Positions 13,740 to 20,120 of a stretch of 23,484 nucleotides of DNA are shown piece after piece (positions within the stretch are counted from its first letter, which is position 1; each line of letters starts with the position of its first letter). The translations under genes and the position numbers were made by a program. Where the stretch lies: IMG/VR virus record IMGVR_UViG_3300033894_000047, positions 1 through 23,484 of that record; one strand, given 5' to 3'. Source of the stretch: a virus. The notes under the pieces are model-generated. The model was given only the letters and a program-made list of their open reading frames with translations. It did not search any database and had not been told where the DNA came from.

Positions 13740-14100
13740 AGGCGACCTGCGGGCCGCGGCGGAACTGCTCTTGCGGCGGGGGGAGTGGGGCGTGGCCCGG
13801 GCGGACTTTGAGCGCCAGTTCGGGGGGGACCGCCGGGGCCGGGCCATCATGGCCGAGCTCCGCAAGCGGGGCATCCTCCCCGTGGTGGTGGCGGAAAACC
13901 CCGCGGGGGACGAGGTCTACAAGGTGGCGGCCTCGGAGGCGGAGTTCCGGGCCTTCCGCCAGAGCCTGGTCTCCCGCATTGAGGAGCTCTACGCGGCGGT
14001 GCGGGGGCTGGACGAGGCCTGGGCCCACTGGCAGAAGCACCGGGCGCCCCGTTGGCGCCAGCCCAGCCTCTTTGAGGTGGGCGATGGAGGGAGAGGATGA
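13720..14100 (+). CDS. Hypothetical protein, winged-helix-like
   Basis: The protein is 126 residues from GTG at 13720. DLRAAAELLLRRGEWGVARA, DFERQFGGDRRGRAIMAELR and KRGILPVV resemble a small winged helix, followed by a helical segment (FRQSLVSRIEELYAAVRGLD) and the ending RQPSLFEVG. Function unknown. Confidence 0.65.
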   Translation: MKVEISEGDLRAAAELLLRRGEWGVARADFERQFGGDRRGRAIMAELRKRGILPVVVAENPAGDEVYKVAASEAEFRAFRQSLVSRIEELYAAVRGLDEAWAHWQKHRAPRWRQPSLFEVGDGGRG

Positions 14101-14308
14101 GGTCCTGGCCTTCCTGGCGGGCTTCCCTTCGCGCTACCCGCGCCGGGTGGGGGAGCTGGAGGTCTACGCGTATCGCGACGAGCGGGGACGCTGGACGCTG
14201 GCCCTCTTCCGGGGCGAGGTCCTGGTGGCCCTGGACTGGGGCTGGGACCCGGAGGAGGTAGAGGAGGCCCTATGCAGGCGCTTCGGTTCTTGCTTTGGCA
14301 GGTCCTGA
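14084..14308 (+). CDS. Small hypothetical protein
   Basis: The protein is 74 residues from ATG at 14084, in a different frame from the preceding gene, with GAGGTGGGCG upstream. VLAFLAGFPSRYPRRVGELE and YRDERGRWTLALFRGEVLVA suggest a small alpha/beta fold. It ends with a Cys-containing tail (CRRFGSCFGRS). Not recognised. Confidence 0.55.
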   Translation: MEGEDEVLAFLAGFPSRYPRRVGELEVYAYRDERGRWTLALFRGEVLVALDWGWDPEEVEEALCRRFGSCFGRS

Positions 14309-14643
14309 GGGCGCGGGCGCTGGAGCGCCGGGCCGCGTGGCGGGGCTACGTGCTGGACAGCTTTCCCGAGGCCCCGCCCCTCCCGGGAGAACCTGAACCG
14401 AGCGAAACTCCTACGCTCCATGCTCCTGCTACTCCTAAATGGGAAAACCCCGATGCCCATCGCGAAACATTTAGGAGCACCCCCCTGCTCCTAAATGGGG
14501 AGGGCGCTCCTAAATCCGAGGATGGCGGGGAAACCCTTCAGGAGGGCGCTCATTTTGTGCAAAGCGATGGGGAAGGCACTTCTCAGGACGAGGACCCCGG
14601 GAAGGCGGCGGAGGAGGGGAAAGGAGGTGCCCTATGGCCCTGA
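14272..14643 (+). CDS. Hypothetical protein with low-complexity tail over a repeat cluster
   Basis: The protein is 123 residues from ATG at 14272. Only the first ~35 residues (MQALRFLLWQVLRARALERR) look structured. The remainder is Pro/Glu/Gly-rich and overlies a cluster of CTCCTAAAT repeats (14431-14515) where GC drops. The coding role of the tail is doubtful; the DNA repeats may be the selected feature. It ends just before the next ribosome site (AAAGGAGGTG). Confidence 0.45.
   Translation: MQALRFLLWQVLRARALERRAAWRGYVLDSFPEAPPLPGEPEPSETPTLHAPATPKWENPDAHRETFRSTPLLLNGEGAPKSEDGGETLQEGAHFVQSDGEGTSQDEDPGKAAEEGKGGALWP
14431..14515. repeat. CTCCTAAAT repeat cluster with 11-bp inverted repeat
   Basis: GCTCCTAAAT or a close copy occurs at 14431-14440, 14487-14496 and 14506-14515 on the plus strand, and at 14469-14478 on the minus strand. 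The inner pair forms CATTTAGGAGC-N8-GCTCCTAAATG (14468-14497), a perfect 11-bp inverted repeat. It lies in the centre of the element and inside a poorly conserved coding tail. It looks like a protein-binding site; no family is recognised. Confidence 0.6.
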
Positions 14644-15185
14644 GGAGCCCCTGGGACAACCTGGCCCACCTGGCCCCCGCCATCCTGGCCCGCCTAAAGG
14701 AGCGCAACTGCCTCCTCTTTCGCCTCTACGCCGATGGGAAGCCCCTGGTGGAAGGGGGTGTGGTGGCCAGCCTCGAGGGCCTCCTCCTTTGGGCGGAGAG
14801 GGGAGCGGAGCGCCACCCCTTGGCCAGGGAGGTGAGGGTGGTGGGGGTGCGGCCCCTGGTGGGAGGCGGGGTGGAGGAAGTCCCCATCGTCTACCTCTTC
14901 CCTTCCCAAAGCCCTCCAGACCCGCCCCCTGGCCTGGAGAGTCCGAAGCTGGAGAGGCCTAACCTCTTCGCGGAGGCCCTGGCCGAAGCCCTGTTTTTGC
15001 CCGAGGAGGCCTACTGGATGGCCTGGGAAGACGGGAGAGGAAGGCACCGGGTTCTGGTACCCAAAGGGAACCTCGCCGCCTACCTGGAGTGGGCCGCCCG
15101 GAGCCTGCCTGAGCCCCGGGTCCTCGAGGTGCAGGACTTCAGGGGAAATGCCCTCTTCCGCTTGGAGAAGGAGGTCGAGCTGTGA
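14634..15185 (+). CDS. Hypothetical protein
   Basis: The protein is 183 residues, ATG at 14634 with AAAGGAGGTG 6 nt upstream. RLKERNCLLFRLYADGKPLV begins a segment with several alternating beta and helical stretches (EVRVVGVRPLVGGGVEEVPI, LVPKGNLAAYLEWAARSLPE). No catalytic motif is evident. It overlaps the next gene by 4 nt, with which it shares a general layout (short helices, then DGRV-type strands). Function unknown. Confidence 0.7.
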   Translation: MALRSPWDNLAHLAPAILARLKERNCLLFRLYADGKPLVEGGVVASLEGLLLWAERGAERHPLAREVRVVGVRPLVGGGVEEVPIVYLFPSQSPPDPPPGLESPKLERPNLFAEALAEALFLPEEAYWMAWEDGRGRHRVLVPKGNLAAYLEWAARSLPEPRVLEVQDFRGNALFRLEKEVEL

Positions 15186-15526
15186 ACCCGTGGCGGAAGC
15201 TCATCCTGGTAGCCCGCCCCCTGGCCGAAAAGATTCGGGCCATGCGCCCGCCAAAGATTCGGGTGGTGGCCGATGGTCGGGTCCTCTACTGGGCCCTGGC
15301 CGTCCCCACTGAAGAGGACCTCAAGGCCTACGCCGCCTGGCTGGGGCAGAACGCCCCAAGCCTGGAGGGGTGGCTTATGGAGCGGCTGAGGGCCCTCGAG
15401 GAGGACTGGCCGGATGCGCGGGAAGTGAAGCTTCTGGGGGTGTGGGCCGGGAACCCGCCCCGCCTCGAGTTCATCGCACGAGCCTGGATTGAGCCCGAGG
15501 AGGAAGAGGAGGCGGCGGAGGCGTAA
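15182..15526 (+). CDS. Hypothetical protein with acidic tail
   Basis: The protein is 114 residues from GTG at 15182. MNPWRKLILVARPLAEKIRA is amphipathic and basic, the middle is alpha/beta (RVVADGRVLYWALAVPTEED), and the end is a run of glutamates (EPEEEEEAAEA). It may be related to the preceding protein by duplication, which I infer only from layout. Function unknown. Confidence 0.65.
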   Translation: MNPWRKLILVARPLAEKIRAMRPPKIRVVADGRVLYWALAVPTEEDLKAYAAWLGQNAPSLEGWLMERLRALEEDWPDAREVKLLGVWAGNPPRLEFIARAWIEPEEEEEAAEA

Positions 15527-15537
15527 GGAGGCCCGTG

Positions 15538-15723
15538 ATGCTCTTCAAGCTGGTCCTGATCTACGTCCTGGCCGCCCAGGTGGGCCTCCTGGCCCTCCTG
15601 GGCTACCTGGCCCTGACCCGCCGGGAGGACCTCCCCGAGGGGGCCTCCGTGGGCCTGGCCCTCTTCGCCAGCCTGGTGGGCCTCCTGGGGGTCTTCCTGG
15701 CCCTGGCGTGGAGGTGGGTGTGA
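15538..15723 (+). CDS. Small two-helix membrane protein
   Basis: The protein is 61 residues from ATG at 15538 (a GTG directly before it is also possible), with GGAGG upstream. Two hydrophobic segments are clear: LVLIYVLAAQVGLLALLGYL and the C-terminal VGLALFASLVGLLGVFLALA, joined by a short charged turn (TRREDLPEGA). The hairpin topology resembles small class II holins, but its place in the early/middle operon leaves superinfection exclusion or another membrane role equally possible. Confidence 0.65.
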   Translation: MLFKLVLIYVLAAQVGLLALLGYLALTRREDLPEGASVGLALFASLVGLLGVFLALAWRWV

Positions 15724-15938
15724 CGGACTGGACGCGCTTTGTGGAGGAAGTGGAGCGCCGCCTGGCCAGGACCGAGAAGGGGGTCCCCGCCTTCTTCGGC
15801 GTGGCGGGGGCGGGGACCCCCTACTGCCCCCCGGTCGGGCTCCTGAAGGCCTACATCCAGGTGCCCGGGGGGCTGGTCTGGTACGGCCGCTCGGGCGAGC
15901 GCCTCTACTGGATGTGGCAGCCGTTGGAGGTGGCATGA
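15720..15938 (+). CDS. Small hypothetical protein
   Basis: The protein is 72 residues from GTG at 15720, overlapping the preceding stop (GTGA). VTDWTRFVEEVERRLARTEK is helical; the rest is beta-rich with many aromatics (YIQVPGGLVWYGRSGERLYW). Not recognised. Confidence 0.6.
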   Translation: MTDWTRFVEEVERRLARTEKGVPAFFGVAGAGTPYCPPVGLLKAYIQVPGGLVWYGRSGERLYWMWQPLEVA

Positions 15939-16189
15939 CCCCCGAGGAGGCCCTGGACGCCATCCTCATGCACGCCTACGAGGCCGCCTCCCGCGGCGCC
16001 TTCTTGGAGGTGGAGCGGGCGGGCGAGGTCCTTCGGGGGGCTTTGCGCAGGCTGACGGAGGTTGAGCGGGAGCTGGAAGCCCTTCGGGCCCGGGAGGCGG
16101 CCCTGGCCCGGCGCCTTCGGGCGGTGGAGGAGGGCCGCTACCGGGTCCTCAAGCTGGTCCTGGAGCTGGAACGGGAGCTGAAGCTATGA
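15935..16189 (+). CDS. Small coiled-coil protein
   Basis: The protein is 84 residues from ATG at 15935 (ATGA overlap). MTPEEALDAILMHAYEAASR is followed by continuous heptad-like helix (LTEVERELEALRAREAALAR ... LKLVLELERELKL). A dimeric coiled coil is likely. Function unknown. Confidence 0.65.
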   Translation: MTPEEALDAILMHAYEAASRGAFLEVERAGEVLRGALRRLTEVERELEALRAREAALARRLRAVEEGRYRVLKLVLELERELKL

Positions 16190-16998
16190 GGAACGCGTTG
16201 ATCGGACTGCTGATCCTGGCCTATCTGAGCACCCTGGCCATGAGCGCGGGCCACCTGGCCCAGTGGTACGCCCTTTCCCTGGGGGAGCTTCCCCCCTGGC
16301 TGGCCTGGGGCCTGGCGGGGAGCTTGGAGTTCACGGCCTTCCTTCTCTCCCTCCTCTCCAACTCCCTCCTCCGGGGCTCCTCCTGGGCCTCGGGCGGGGC
16401 CCTGGCCGCCCTGCTCCTGGTGTGGATGGGGAACGCCCTCTCCATGCGCCGGGCGGCCCCCGAGCTTCCCATCTGGGAGACCTTGGCCATGAGCCTCTTC
16501 GTCCCCGTGGGGACCTGGGTGGTGGGGAAGGTGGTGGGGGAGCTCCTTGCCTGGCGACCACCCCACCTGGCCGGGGTGGCCGCTAGGGGGAAGGAGGTGG
16601 CCGGCGCGGATGGCCACTCCCCTGGCCAGATGGCCACTCCCCTGTCCACCCCTAGGACCGATGTGGCCACCCGGGAAGGGGGACTGGCCACCCCTGACCG
16701 GACCGGGGCGGCCCAGGTGGACAGGGGTGGCCACTTCCCCCCGGACGAGGCCGAGCCCACGGCCACGCTTCGGGTGAAGCGGAGCGTGGACATGGAGTGG
16801 ACGCTGGAAGGCCGGGCGGTGGAGGTGGTCAGGGCTCTGTCCGCCCACGGCGGTCCCGTGGCCGTGGCCAGGTTGGCCGCGGAGCTGGGGTGGCCACGGA
16901 CCACCGTGAGGCGGTACCTTGAACGCCTGGAGGAGGAGGGGGTGGCCATCCGGACAGAGGAGGGGTGGACCCTGGCCAGGGAGGTGGCCAGTGTTTGA
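16186..16998 (+). CDS. Membrane protein fused to a winged-helix DNA-binding domain
   Basis: The protein is 270 residues, ATG at 16186 overlapping the preceding stop. Four hydrophobic segments lie near residues 5-25, 36-58, 68-87 and 96-118 (ALIGLLILAYLSTLAM, WLAWGLAGSLEFTAFLLSLL, GALAALLLVWMGNAL, WETLAMSLFVPVGTWVVGKV). A Pro/Gly/Thr-rich linker (~125-200) is coded by DNA full of TGGCCAC. Residues ~205-268 form a winged helix (GRAVEVVRALSAHGGPVAVA, RLAAELGWPRTTVRRYLERL, EEEGVAIRTEEGWTL). The layout recalls DUF2637/SpdB-like membrane proteins with C-terminal DNA-binding domains of plasmids and integrative elements. A membrane-tethered regulator is inferred; the order relative to late element B suggests late control. 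Confidence 0.75.
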   Translation: MRNALIGLLILAYLSTLAMSAGHLAQWYALSLGELPPWLAWGLAGSLEFTAFLLSLLSNSLLRGSSWASGGALAALLLVWMGNALSMRRAAPELPIWETLAMSLFVPVGTWVVGKVVGELLAWRPPHLAGVAARGKEVAGADGHSPGQMATPLSTPRTDVATREGGLATPDRTGAAQVDRGGHFPPDEAEPTATLRVKRSVDMEWTLEGRAVEVVRALSAHGGPVAVARLAAELGWPRTTVRRYLERLEEEGVAIRTEEGWTLAREVASV

Positions 16999-17034
16999 GC
17001 CTTTGCAACTGTGGCGGGCCCAGTGGGTGGCCAC
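16611..17034. repeat. TGGCCAC motif cluster
   Basis: TGGCCAC occurs at 16611, 16631, 16664, 16685, 16728, 16891 and 17028, with near copies at 16623 and 16943. The first five are 20, 33, 21 and 43 bp apart, close to 2, 3, 2 and 4 helical turns. The copies fall in different codon phases, so a protein repeat does not explain them. The cluster lies 0.4-0.9 kb upstream of late element B. Confidence 0.5.
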
Positions 17035-17464
17035 GGCCTTGTGGCGGGTGGTCCACGGGGAGGCCAGGTGGATCGTCCTGGACCCTAAGGTCTCTCCCCT
17101 CTCCATCCCGGCCTTGGGGCGGTCCCGCGACCTCACCGGCTGGTCCGGGGACGCGCCCGCGTTCCTGCCCATTTACGTTCCCAGGGCCCCCTTCGGGGAG
17201 CCGCCCCACGAGCTCTACCTCTGGCGGGACACCTACCTCCGCTTCGTCAAGGGCTTGAGCTTGGGCGAGCGCCAGGTTTTGGAGGCCTACCTGGGGACGG
17301 GGAACCCCAAGCGCCTCGCCGTCACGTACCCCTCCGAAACCGCCCCGTCCCGGAGGGCCCTTAAGGTGAGCCCCTACGTGAACCGCGATGTGGTGGAGAT
17401 CTTCGTGCGCCTGGCCGGCCTCTGTGAGGTGAGGCCCCTGGACAAGGGTGAAGAGATGGGCTAA
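16991..17464 (+). CDS. Putative DNA-binding protein, last gene before the late operon
   Basis: The protein is 157 residues from GTG at 16991, overlapping the preceding gene by 8 nt. The first ~100 residues (VFEPLQLWRAQWVATALWRV ...) are not recognised. The C-terminal part (LSLGERQVLEAYLGTGNPKR, LAVTYPSETAPSRRALKV, SPYVNRDVVEIFVRLAGL) has the look of a helix-turn-helix, somewhat like small-terminase-type repeats. In Mu the late activator C is encoded directly before Plys; this gene has the same position, and its stop codon overlaps the -10 of late element B. A C-like activator is therefore plausible but unproven. Confidence 0.55.
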   Translation: MFEPLQLWRAQWVATALWRVVHGEARWIVLDPKVSPLSIPALGRSRDLTGWSGDAPAFLPIYVPRAPFGEPPHELYLWRDTYLRFVKGLSLGERQVLEAYLGTGNPKRLAVTYPSETAPSRRALKVSPYVNRDVVEIFVRLAGLCEVRPLDKGEEMG

Positions 17465-17515
17465 AATCGCGCTAGAGTGGGATACGTGCCCCCTGGGAAA
17501 GCCCCAGGGGGTAGG
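17439..17515 (+). promoter_or_regulatory. Late element B: promoter, conserved leader and hairpin
   Basis: TGGACA (17439-17444), 17 bp, TAAAAT (17462-17467), 3 nt, then GCTAGAGTGGGATACGTG and a 9-bp hairpin CCCCCTGGG...CCCAGGGGG (17489-17511), followed by TAGGCCTTTT. Each part and each spacing matches element A. The -10 overlaps the TAA of the preceding gene. Transcription from about 17474 would start the late operon with the conserved leader. The hairpin plus TTTT could also act as a weak terminator or attenuator. Confidence 0.7.
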
Positions 17516-17534
17516 CCTTTTGGGAGGGGGGCGT

Positions 17535-17792
17535 GTGGACGAGCGCGTGGATGGGCTCATGCGCGTGGTGGAAGGCCTCTTGGATGAGCTGGCCCACCAG
17601 GGCGTGCCCGAGGAGAGGCTCCGCGTCTACCGGGAGGAGCTCCTGGCCCTCCGGATCTACACCCGGATGCGGGCCGAGCGGGACCGCCCCAGCCCCCTCT
17701 GGGCCAACCCGCGTCTCTGGCTGGTCCTGGCCCTGCTCCTGGCCATTGTCGGCGCCATGATGGGCCTGCCCGTCCACAAGCTCTTCCCCTGA
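17535..17792 (+). CDS. Small membrane-anchored protein, first gene of late operon 1
   Basis: The protein is 85 residues from GTG at 17535, with GGGAGGGGG just upstream. A charged helical N-terminal part (VDERVDGLMRVVEGLLDELA ... REELLALRIYTRMRAERDR) precedes one C-terminal membrane segment (LWLVLALLLAIVGAMMGLPV). Mu's corresponding operon starts with lysis genes, so a lysis or spanin/holin-related role is possible. No family is recognised. Confidence 0.65.
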   Translation: MDERVDGLMRVVEGLLDELAHQGVPEERLRVYREELLALRIYTRMRAERDRPSPLWANPRLWLVLALLLAIVGAMMGLPVHKLFP

Positions 17793-17801
17793 GGAGGTGC
17801 G

Positions 17802-18128
17802 ATGTTTCGCGATCCAAACCGTCCGAAGCTGATCCGGGGAGCCGTGCTGCAGGTGCTCTACCTGCACGCGATGGGAACCGAGTCGCCCCTCAACGTGGCG
17901 GACCCCTACGCCATGCCCAGGGGGGTCCTGGTGAGGACCCTGGAGTACTCCCACATCCTCCCTGCCCGTCCTGAGCTCAACGCCGCCGTGCGCTACCTCC
18001 AGGAGAAGGGCTACGTCCGGGCCGAGTGGGACGAGGACGGGGAGTTCCGCGTGGTCCGGCTCACCGAGAAGGGCATAGACCTGGTGGAGGGGTCCATCCG
18101 GGACGCCGGGGTCCTTCTGCCGCGGTGA
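17802..18128 (+). CDS. Winged-helix-like phage protein (Mu gp25/26 region)
   Basis: The protein is 108 residues, ATG at 17802 with GAGGAGGTG upstream. LIRGAVLQVLYLHAMGTESP, a central helix, NAAVRYLQEKGYVRAEWD and FRVVRLTEKGIDLVEG form a winged-helix pattern. Small wHTH proteins of this kind lie just before the terminase genes in Mu-like phages. Its role, packaging accessory or regulator, is unclear. Confidence 0.7.
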   Translation: MFRDPNRPKLIRGAVLQVLYLHAMGTESPLNVADPYAMPRGVLVRTLEYSHILPARPELNAAVRYLQEKGYVRAEWDEDGEFRVVRLTEKGIDLVEGSIRDAGVLLPR

Positions 18129-18134
18129 AGGACG

Positions 18135-18317
18135 ATGGACGTCCGGGAAGAACTCCACGCCATCTCCGTGGCCATCCGCCGGTACCAGGAGGAGACCCTG
18201 GCCGAGATCCGGAAGCTCCGCCAGGAACTGGAGGAAGAGCGGAGGCACCGCAGGACCGAGCGCTGGCTCCTCGCGGTCATCCTGGTCCTGGCCCTGGTGG
18301 GGTGGGTGCGGCCGTGA
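18135..18317 (+). CDS. Small coiled-coil protein with C-terminal membrane anchor
   Basis: The protein is 60 residues. MDVREELHAISVAIRRYQEE and LRQELEEERRHRRTE form an extended charged helix, followed by one membrane segment (WLLAVILVLALVGWV). It sits between a wHTH gene and the small terminase. A tail-anchored topology with a long soluble helix is seen in some lysis accessory proteins; assignment is tentative. Confidence 0.6.
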   Translation: MDVREELHAISVAIRRYQEETLAEIRKLRQELEEERRHRRTERWLLAVILVLALVGWVRP

Positions 18318-18853
18318 AGCTCCACTACCGCAGGCACCGCCTCTGCAAGGTCTGCGGGCTCCCGGACGAGGTGCGGGAGCGGGTGGACGCCATGCTCCTG
18401 GGCGAGGAGACCGAGGAGGACGGGCGTCCCTACACCCTGGAGGGCATCGCCCGCTGGCTCCAGGCCCAAGGCCACGAAGCCTCCCCCTCGGGCCTCCACC
18501 GCCACGCCCGGCACCTGGCCCCGGCCCTGGACCAGGTGCTGCAGATGGAGCGCCTGGTGGAGGCGGTGGAGGAGGCCACGGGCAAGCGCCTCTCCTACAG
18601 CGCCGCCCTGGCCAACATCGTGGTGCACAAGGTCCTCCGCTACCTGGACGGGCTGGAGCTGGGGGAGGCGGAGGTGGACCCGGAGAAGGTGGTGCGCCTC
18701 GGGCTGGAGGCGGCCCGGGTGGCCCTCTCCCTGGAGCGGATAGACCGCTCCCTCAGGCAGGAGGCGGCGGAGAAGGTGGAAAAGGCCCTCCGGGTGCGGG
18801 AGATTGAGCCTGAGGTGATTGAGGCCATCAAGCGGGACCTCTATGGGCTTTGA
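18314..18853 (+). CDS. Small terminase subunit (Mu gp27-like, DUF3486 type)
   Basis: The protein is 179 residues from GTG at 18314 (overlapping the previous TGA). CKVCGLPDEVRERVDAMLLG, then TLEGIARWLQAQGHEASPSG and LHRHARHLAPAL form the helix-turn-helix pattern of gp27/DUF3486 proteins, followed by a long helical region (AEKVEKALRVREIEPEVIEA). The CxxC near the N-terminus, with nearby His residues (HYRRHRLCKVC), may bind a metal, a feature I do not associate with Mu gp27. It recognises DNA for packaging and precedes the large subunit with 11 nt overlap. Confidence 0.82.
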   Translation: MKLHYRRHRLCKVCGLPDEVRERVDAMLLGEETEEDGRPYTLEGIARWLQAQGHEASPSGLHRHARHLAPALDQVLQMERLVEAVEEATGKRLSYSAALANIVVHKVLRYLDGLELGEAEVDPEKVVRLGLEAARVALSLERIDRSLRQEAAEKVEKALRVREIEPEVIEAIKRDLYGL

Positions 18854-20120
18854 CCTCCTCCCATACCAGCGGGCGTGGATCCGGGACGAGAGCCGCTTCA
18901 AGATCGGCCTCTGGTCCCGCCAGACGGGCAAATCCTTCGCCCTCACCCTCGAGGCCGCCCTCCACGCCGTGGAGCACCGGGGGAGCACCTGGGTCCTCCT
19001 CTCGGCGGGGGAGAGGCAGAGCCGGGAGCTGGCCGAGAAGGCCAAGGCCCACCTGGACGCCATGCGGCAGGTAGGCACCCTCATGGAGAGCCGCTTCTTC
19101 GAGGGGGGCGAGAGCGTGACCCAGCTGGAGATCCGCCTGCCCAACCTCTCCCGCCTCATCTTCCTCCCCGCCAACCCCCGCACCGCCCGCGGCTACACGG
19201 GGAACGTGGTCCTGGACGAGTTCGCCTTCCACCAGGACTCCGAGGCCATCTGGGCGGCCATGTACCCCATCATCACCCGGAGGCCCGACCTCAAGATCCG
19301 GGTGATGAGCACCCCCAACGGCCCCCGGGGGAAGTTCTGGGAGCTCTGGGAGAAGGGCGGGCCCGCCTGGAGCCGCCACAAGGTCACCATCTACGACGCC
19401 GTGGCCCAGGGCCTGCCCGTGGACCCCGAGGAGCTCCGCGCGGGCCTGGCGGACGACTTCATCTGGCAGCAGGAGTACCTCTGCGAGTTCCTGAGCGCCG
19501 AGGAGGCCTTCCTGCCCTGGGGCCTCATCCTGGAGGCCGAGGCCCGGGAGGACCCCCGGGGCCCCTGGAACCCCGACCAGGCCTACCTGGGGGTGGACGT
19601 GGGCCGCCACCGGGACCTCACCGTCTTCGTGGTCCTGGAGCGGGTGGGGGACGTCTACTGGGTGCGCCTCCTGGAGACGCTGCACCGGGCCCCCTTCGCC
19701 CAGCAGGAGGCCCGCCTCCACGCCCTTCTCCCCGAGGTGCGCCGGGCCTGCCTGGACGCCACGGGCCTCGGGGAGATGCTGGCGGAGAACGCCCGCCGGG
19801 CCTTCGGCTACAAGGTGGAGCCGGTGAAGTTCACCCCCGAGGTCAAGGCCGACCTGGCCCAGCGCCTCCGCCTCTTCTTTGAGGACCGCAGGGTGCGCAT
19901 CCCCGAGGACCGGGCCCTCCGGGAGGACCTCCACAGCGTGCGCCGGATCGTCACCCCCTCCGGGAACGTGCGCTACGACGCCGAGCGCTCGGAGAGGGGC
20001 CACGCCGACCGCTTCTGGGCCCTGGCCCTGGCCCTCCACGCCGCCGAGAACCCGAGGGGCCCCGTGGAGTACAAGAGCGTCCTCCGCCGGGCCTTCGCGG
20101 GCTGGAAAGGAGCCTTCTGA
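18843..20120 (+). CDS. Large terminase subunit (Mu gp28-like)
   Basis: The protein is 425 residues from ATG at 18843. The Walker-A-like SRQTGKS lies at residues 25-31 and Walker B NVVLDEFAF at ~120-128. MSTPNGPRGKFWELWE follows as the coupling region, then the RNase-H-like nuclease with GVDVGRHRDLTVFVVL (~250), CLDATGLGEMLAEN (~302) and GHADRFWALALALH (~388). It is the packaging motor: an ATPase that pumps DNA into the prohead and a nuclease that cuts the replicated phage-host DNA. The gene is intact, and its stop overlaps the portal start (TGATG). Confidence 0.93.
   Translation: MGFDLLPYQRAWIRDESRFKIGLWSRQTGKSFALTLEAALHAVEHRGSTWVLLSAGERQSRELAEKAKAHLDAMRQVGTLMESRFFEGGESVTQLEIRLPNLSRLIFLPANPRTARGYTGNVVLDEFAFHQDSEAIWAAMYPIITRRPDLKIRVMSTPNGPRGKFWELWEKGGPAWSRHKVTIYDAVAQGLPVDPEELRAGLADDFIWQQEYLCEFLSAEEAFLPWGLILEAEAREDPRGPWNPDQAYLGVDVGRHRDLTVFVVLERVGDVYWVRLLETLHRAPFAQQEARLHALLPEVRRACLDATGLGEMLAENARRAFGYKVEPVKFTPEVKADLAQRLRLFFEDRRVRIPEDRALREDLHSVRRIVTPSGNVRYDAERSERGHADRFWALALALHAAENPRGPVEYKSVLRRAFAGWKGAF

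Noticed and set aside
14400-14520. CRISPR-like short repeats
   Set aside because: The 10-bp units are too short, irregularly spaced and in both orientations; no Cas gene is present.
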